DNA of 64,000 nt, taken from Mesorhizobium muleiense. Lineage in GTDB: Bacteria > Pseudomonadota > Alphaproteobacteria > Rhizobiales > Rhizobiaceae. The stretch spans positions 1-64,000 of the forward strand of contig NZ_FNEE01000024.1 of assembly GCF_900099905.1 (NCBI RefSeq), in the 5' to 3' direction. Positions 60,233-64,000 of this stretch are shown here, piece by piece (the first letter of the stretch is position 1; each line of letters begins with the position of its first letter). Made by a program: the position numbers and the translations under genes. Below the pieces are notes generated by a model. The model ran no database searches, was not told where the DNA came from, and saw only the letters and a program-made list of their open reading frames with translations.

Positions 60233-61165
60233 TCAGCCCGGCACACGCTTCAGCGCCTGCGCCATGCAGTGGATGCCGCCGCCGGTCTTCGAGATCTCGC
60301 TCATGTCGACCGCCGCCACTTCGAAGCCGCGCGCCTTGAGCTGACCGATCAGCGTCTGGCTGGATGTCGGCGCGATCACCCGGTCCTTGCCCAGCGACAT
60401 GAAGTTGCAGCCGAGCGCCATCGTGTCCTGGAACGGCACGTCGATGATCTCGTGGCCCTTGCCCTTCAGCCAGTCGACGATGCCCGGCTCGGTGCAGGCG
60501 AGGCAGACGGCGGTCAGTTTCTCGGCGATCGGCACCACCATCAGATCGATATGGACATAATATTCGTCGATGAAGGCGATGCGGGTTTCCCAGCCCTCCT
60601 TGTCGAACCAGGCCTGGACCTGGCGCGCGCCCTCCTCCTGGGTGCGGGCGCCGCCACAGCCGATCAGCACCACGCCGTCCTCGATGACGTTGAAGTCGCC
60701 GCCTTCGAAAGTGCCCGCAGTGACCATGTCGTAGATCGGGATGCCAAGCTTCTCATAGGTGCGGATCGCCGCATAGTTCTCGCCGCGCCGCCACCATTGG
60801 GACATCGCGGTGATGATGGCGCCATACGGCGTCATGACGCTGGAATCGCGCGAATAGACCTGCATCGGCAGCTCCGACGTCGGCTCGTGCCAGTGGATGT
60901 TGACGCCGAAATGCTCATAAGCGGCAACCAGGTCCTTGTGCTGCGCCTGCGCGATCTGGACGTTGCACGGCGCCTCACGCAGATGCTTGCGCGACAGCGA
61001 GCTGGTCGAGAGGTGGCGCAGGAAATTCGGCGAGCCGAGCAGCACGTCGGTCAGGACGTCGGTCTCGTTGGCAAAGCCCCAGGCGGTCAATGGCTTGGTG
61101 CCGCCGGCCGGATTGCGGCGCTGCAATGAAAACGGTTCTGCTACAATGCGGTCATGGACGGTCAT
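60233..61165 (-). CDS. Amidinotransferase/arginine deiminase-like hydrolase (DDAH-type)
   Basis: This 310-residue protein belongs to the guanidino-group-modifying enzymes. It has EGGDFNVIEDGVVLIGCGGARTQEEG, the catalytic His in YVHIDLMVVP, and the nucleophilic Cys near the end in EISKTGGGIHCMAQALKR. The length and the C-terminal GGIHC resemble dimethylarginine dimethylaminohydrolase and arginine deiminase families. It hydrolyses arginine or N-methylated arginine to citrulline and an amine or ammonia. AGGAG precedes the ATG. Co-directional with the M20 amidase gene 53 bp upstream. Confidence 0.85.
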   Translation of the reverse strand: MTVHDRIVAEPFSLQRRNPAGGTKPLTAWGFANETDVLTDVLLGSPNFLRHLSTSSLSRKHLREAPCNVQIAQAQHKDLVAAYEHFGVNIHWHEPTSELPMQVYSRDSSVMTPYGAIITAMSQWWRRGENYAAIRTYEKLGIPIYDMVTAGTFEGGDFNVIEDGVVLIGCGGARTQEEGARQVQAWFDKEGWETRIAFIDEYYVHIDLMVVPIAEKLTAVCLACTEPGIVDWLKGKGHEIIDVPFQDTMALGCNFMSLGKDRVIAPTSSQTLIGQLKARGFEVAAVDMSEISKTGGGIHCMAQALKRVPG

Positions 61166-61218
61166 GGCATTCTCCTGGCTTCGAGTGATCACGCGGCTTG
61201 CGGGTTGCCTGGTATCCA

Positions 61219-62784
61219 TCAGTCCCGTCCGCGCGGGGTGGTGACATATTCCGGCCAGCGGAAATGGATTGGCGGTTCGTAGTCGCAAAGCGGCGCCAGC
61301 CAGTTGCTGCCGCCAATGCCGCCGCCGGTGCGGGCGACGAATTCGTCCATCGCCGCATCGCGGGCCGCCTTGTCTTCCAGCAGGCGAAGAGCTGCCAACG
61401 CAATCGTGTTCGACGCGCAGGCAACCATCGGATCGATGGTGGCGGAAATGCCGCCCAGCGCATTCATCGCCCAGGACGGGTAGGCGTGGCCGTTTTGCGA
61501 ACGCAGCGCCGGCCGGGCGACGTAGAACCGCGCCGTCGGCGTCTGCCACGACATGTCGGTGTAATCGTCGGAGGTGGAATTGAGCTGCGACAGCGGCAAG
61601 TCGCGGCGCAGCAACGCCTCCGCCTCGTCAGGCGCAATCAGCTGCTCCAACTCGGCGATGAACGGCTCGTCGCTCGCCGCGCCGCCGGCATTGACCTGGA
61701 TTTCGCGGGCAATCGCCTTGGCCGTCTCGTCCCAGCGCGGCGGCCCGACAGTCGACAGCGCGTCGTAGGCAATACCCGCCATGGCATGATTGGCAAGCCC
61801 CGGCCGCGACTTCGACACCCAGTGCCGCTCATGGCGGCAGCCGCTCAACTTGGCGGCGGCCTCCGCGTTGCGGTCGAGCACGGCGGTGACCCGCTCGGCC
61901 ATGGCAATCGTCGGCACGCGGATCATGTACTGGATCTCGGCCAGTCCGGCCGGCAGATTGTCGGCGGTCGCCTGCCCCGCGGTCAGGATCGCCTCGCTGA
62001 TCGACCAGCCGCCCTGATGCGGCAGCATGGAATCGCGCAGCGCCTTGGACGCCATGTACATCATCATGAGCGCGTCGTTGGCGCCGGGCGCCCTGACCGC
62101 CGAATGCGCCTGCGGAATCGGCGCTCCATCGCTTGCGCGAACCCAATTTTCGGGTTCGTCGCAGACAAAGCGATAGATCATCGCATAGGCCGCGCCGCAA
62201 TGCGTGTCCCAGCGCGCCGTGTTGCAGAGCGGCAGCATGTAAAAGGGATGGAAAGAGATCATGCCAGCAAGGCCATCGTAGTAGCCTTTTGCGGCATGGA
62301 TCGGCTTCGACCCCCGCACCTTCTCCGCCGGCTCGCCGGTGAAGCGCAGCGTGCCCGATATGCCGTGGCGCTGCATCGCCGCCTTGGTCGCCAAAAGCCC
62401 GCCCAGGCTGGCAATGCCGAGGCCGGAATGCGGATCGGTGTGGCCGCCGGCCTCAGCGCCGAGACCCGGACGCGGTCGCTTGACGGTCGCCGCGTCCTGG
62501 CAATTGCCCGGCACCGCGTCATACTCGGCATACATGCCGATCGTCGGCCCGGCGCCGTTGGTCCAGTGGGCGCAAAAGGCGGTCGGCATCCCGCCGGAGC
62601 CTTCCTCGACCGAAAAGCCCTCGTGCTTCAGACGCTCGACATACCAGGCGGCCGACTGGTATTCGCGCCAGGCGGTCTCGCCGAAATCGAAGATCGTCCG
62701 CGTCCACGCCGACAGCGACCGCTGGATGTCGTCGAGACAGGCAAGCGCGGTTGCTTGGGCCGAGGTGGTCACCGGATCCTCCAT
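61219..62784 (-). CDS. M20 family amidohydrolase, AbgB-like
   Basis: This 521-residue peptidase-like amidase resembles p-aminobenzoyl-glutamate hydrolase subunit B. It contains GPTIGMYAEYDAVPGNCQ, GHTDPHSGLGIASLGGLLATKAAM at the metal site, GTLRFTGEPAEKVRGSKPIHAAKGYYDGL, and ends GGGIGGSNWLAPLCDYEPP. In the usual AbgB family the metal motif is GCGHNLLG; here it reads GGHTDPHSGLG. An acyl-amino-acid or amide substrate is likely. A GTG at 62772 with GGAGG upstream is an alternative start. It is divergent from a LysR gene that probably controls it. Confidence 0.82.
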   Translation of the reverse strand: MEDPVTTSAQATALACLDDIQRSLSAWTRTIFDFGETAWREYQSAAWYVERLKHEGFSVEEGSGGMPTAFCAHWTNGAGPTIGMYAEYDAVPGNCQDAATVKRPRPGLGAEAGGHTDPHSGLGIASLGGLLATKAAMQRHGISGTLRFTGEPAEKVRGSKPIHAAKGYYDGLAGMISFHPFYMLPLCNTARWDTHCGAAYAMIYRFVCDEPENWVRASDGAPIPQAHSAVRAPGANDALMMMYMASKALRDSMLPHQGGWSISEAILTAGQATADNLPAGLAEIQYMIRVPTIAMAERVTAVLDRNAEAAAKLSGCRHERHWVSKSRPGLANHAMAGIAYDALSTVGPPRWDETAKAIAREIQVNAGGAASDEPFIAELEQLIAPDEAEALLRRDLPLSQLNSTSDDYTDMSWQTPTARFYVARPALRSQNGHAYPSWAMNALGGISATIDPMVACASNTIALAALRLLEDKAARDAAMDEFVARTGGGIGGSNWLAPLCDYEPPIHFRWPEYVTTPRGRD

Positions 62785-62859
62785 CCGTCAAAGAAAGCAG
62801 TGAAGCGCCTCGCCAAAAAGTGATATGTTTTCCCGGCTCATGCAAATTCGGTTCACCTC

Positions 62860-63744
62860 TTGAGAATTCCCTCGACGCAGGCGCTGCGCGCCCTCGACAG
62901 TTTCGCCCGCCACGGCAGCGTCTGGCGCGCCGCCGACGAACTGCATCTGACCCGCAGCGCGGTCAGTCATCAATTGCGGCTGCTCGAACGCGATCTCGGC
63001 TTCGACCTGCTCGAGCGCATCGGCAAGGGCGTGGCGCTGACGCCGCGCGGCCAGCGTTACGCCAGCGACGTACGCAAGGCGCTGACGGTGCTCGGCGATG
63101 CGGTAACGCGCCATGCCGGCACCGGCGTCGGCGGCTCGTTCAGCGTCAGCTGCACGCCGGGCTTCGCCTCGCTGTTCCTGTGCACGCACATCGGCGAATT
63201 CCGGCAGATGTACCCCGATGTCGCGCTGCGCATCCTGACGCCGCGGCGGCTGGACGATGTCAGCAATGCCGAGGCCGACGCCTTCATCGCCTTCGGCGTC
63301 GGCAACTGGCCGAACCGGGCGGTCGAGCCGTTGTGCGAGATCTCGTTCACGCCGCTGTGCAGCCCGACGCTGCTCAACAAGATCGGCGGCTTTTCCAAGC
63401 CGGCCGACGTGCTGCGCGCCAATCTGCTGCATCTCGGCGACACCGAGGACTGGGCGCGCTGGCTGGCGCTGTCGAAGGTCGAGAATCCCGACACCGAGGG
63501 CGGCATCTTCTTTTCCGACATGAACCTGGTTTTTTCGGCCGCCATCGCCGGCCAGGGCATCGCCATGGGCGACGAACTGACCAGCCGCCGGGCGCTGAGC
63601 GAAGGCCGGCTGGTGCGCCCCTTCGACACCGCAATCAGTTCGCCACGCTCGTATTTTCTCGTTTCCGAACATGCCAAGGCGGCGCATCCGGTGCTGGAGG
63701 CGTTCGGGAGGTGGCTGAGGTCGAAACTGTCGGAGATTAGCTAA
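62860..63744 (+). CDS. LysR family transcriptional regulator (GcvA-like)
   Basis: This 294-residue LysR protein begins RIPSTQALRALDSFARHGSVWRAADELHLTRSAVSHQLRLLERDLGFDLLER, the GcvA-like HTH. An effector domain contains RNG-like FSVSCTPGFASLFLCTHIGEF. The apparent start is TTG. It is divergent from the M20 amidase gene across 75 bp and would control the amidase-DDAH operon. A short ATG frame at 62840 ends almost at the TTG and is probably not a gene. Confidence 0.85.
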   Translation: MRIPSTQALRALDSFARHGSVWRAADELHLTRSAVSHQLRLLERDLGFDLLERIGKGVALTPRGQRYASDVRKALTVLGDAVTRHAGTGVGGSFSVSCTPGFASLFLCTHIGEFRQMYPDVALRILTPRRLDDVSNAEADAFIAFGVGNWPNRAVEPLCEISFTPLCSPTLLNKIGGFSKPADVLRANLLHLGDTEDWARWLALSKVENPDTEGGIFFSDMNLVFSAAIAGQGIAMGDELTSRRALSEGRLVRPFDTAISSPRSYFLVSEHAKAAHPVLEAFGRWLRSKLSEIS

Positions 63745-63899
63745 TCTCCCCCCTCGAGGGGGAGATGTCGCCGAAGGCGACAGAGGGGGTCGCCGCGCGT
63801 GAAGCCCCAGCCTCCATCTGCAGCAGCAGGCCGAGCCCAGTCGGACCGACCCCCTCTGGCCGCTTTGCGGCCATCTCCCCCTCGAGGGGGGAGATTGGC
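63741..63899. repeat. Long palindromic intergenic repeat
   Basis: The 159-base element is a large inverted repeat. Each arm contains AATCTCCCCCCTCGAGGGGG, then an inner hairpin and CAGAGGGGGTCG. The inner hairpins differ (GTCGCC/GGCGAC against GGCCGC/GCGGCC) but each remains self-complementary, so the folded structure is conserved while the sequence drifts. It lies right behind the LysR stop. It is a rhizobial-type palindromic repeat and can act as a terminator. A reduced relative is at 18830. Confidence 0.8.
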
Positions 63900-64000
63900 G
63901 CCATAGATGAATCAAATTTGCCGATCAGGCGAAAACTATTCGGTTGCGGTGAGCCGCGGGCCTGCCTACGATTTCAATCACATTGAGGACAAGGCAGGAT

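Overview
The window looks like chromosomal DNA of a high-GC alphaproteobacterium of the order Hyphomicrobiales. The best fit is Mesorhizobium or a close relative, judged from codon use, the type of ABC importers, LysR, GntR and MocR regulators, and palindromic intergenic repeats of rhizobial type. This is inference from gene content; no database search was possible. I saw no tRNA, rRNA or CRISPR array, and no intact insertion sequence.

From 0.3 to 32 kb the window holds ordinary small metabolic and transport units. In order these are a LysR/NmrA pair; a leftward six-gene operon (FAD-linked oxidase, GntR regulator, VOC protein and a NitT/SsuABC-type importer); an SDR behind a clear terminator; an ArsR/SRPBCC/DHFR-like set with two matching operators; an ankyrin protein; an MFS transporter; a histidine phosphatase; a cytochrome c with a PQQ-type sorbosone dehydrogenase; a DUF4105 protein; an aldo/keto reductase; a methyltransferase; an acyltransferase; a DCC/HTTM locus flanked by repeats; and a MocR/DadA pair divergent from a polyamine-type ABC importer (27.8-32.2 kb) across a perfect inverted repeat.

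From 32.4 to 55.4 kb lies a surface-polysaccharide region framed by an intact ftsH paralogue on the left and an intact MFS gene on the right. It has two leftward gene blocks. Block 1 (34.5-39.6 kb) has an acyltransferase, two GT2 glycosyltransferases and an MsbA/PglK-like ABC exporter. Block 2 (41.1-51.1 kb) has a SAM methyltransferase, a radical-SAM protein with a SPASM-like N-terminus, another ABC exporter, a sulfotransferase, a DUF6473-like protein, a GT4-GT2 fusion, a GT2 and a GT4. To its right are a GT4 pseudogene, galE and a UDP-glucuronate decarboxylase that would supply UDP-galactose and UDP-xylose. Between the blocks (39.8-41.1 kb) lie broken copies of the 3' end of the MFS gene, the 5' end of ftsH and a BREX pglZ gene. 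This looks like the scar of a duplication or cassette exchange.

From 55.5 to 64 kb the window returns to metabolic genes: a VOC protein, a LysR/SDR pair, a SnoaL-like protein, and an Lrp / ornithine cyclodeaminase / amidinohydrolase / M20 amidase / LysR group probably used for guanidino or amino-acid catabolism. It ends in a long palindromic repeat.

The best candidate for something undescribed is block 2: a glycan or glycolipid assembly and export cluster that combines a radical-SAM/SPASM enzyme, a sulfotransferase and a DUF6473-like protein.
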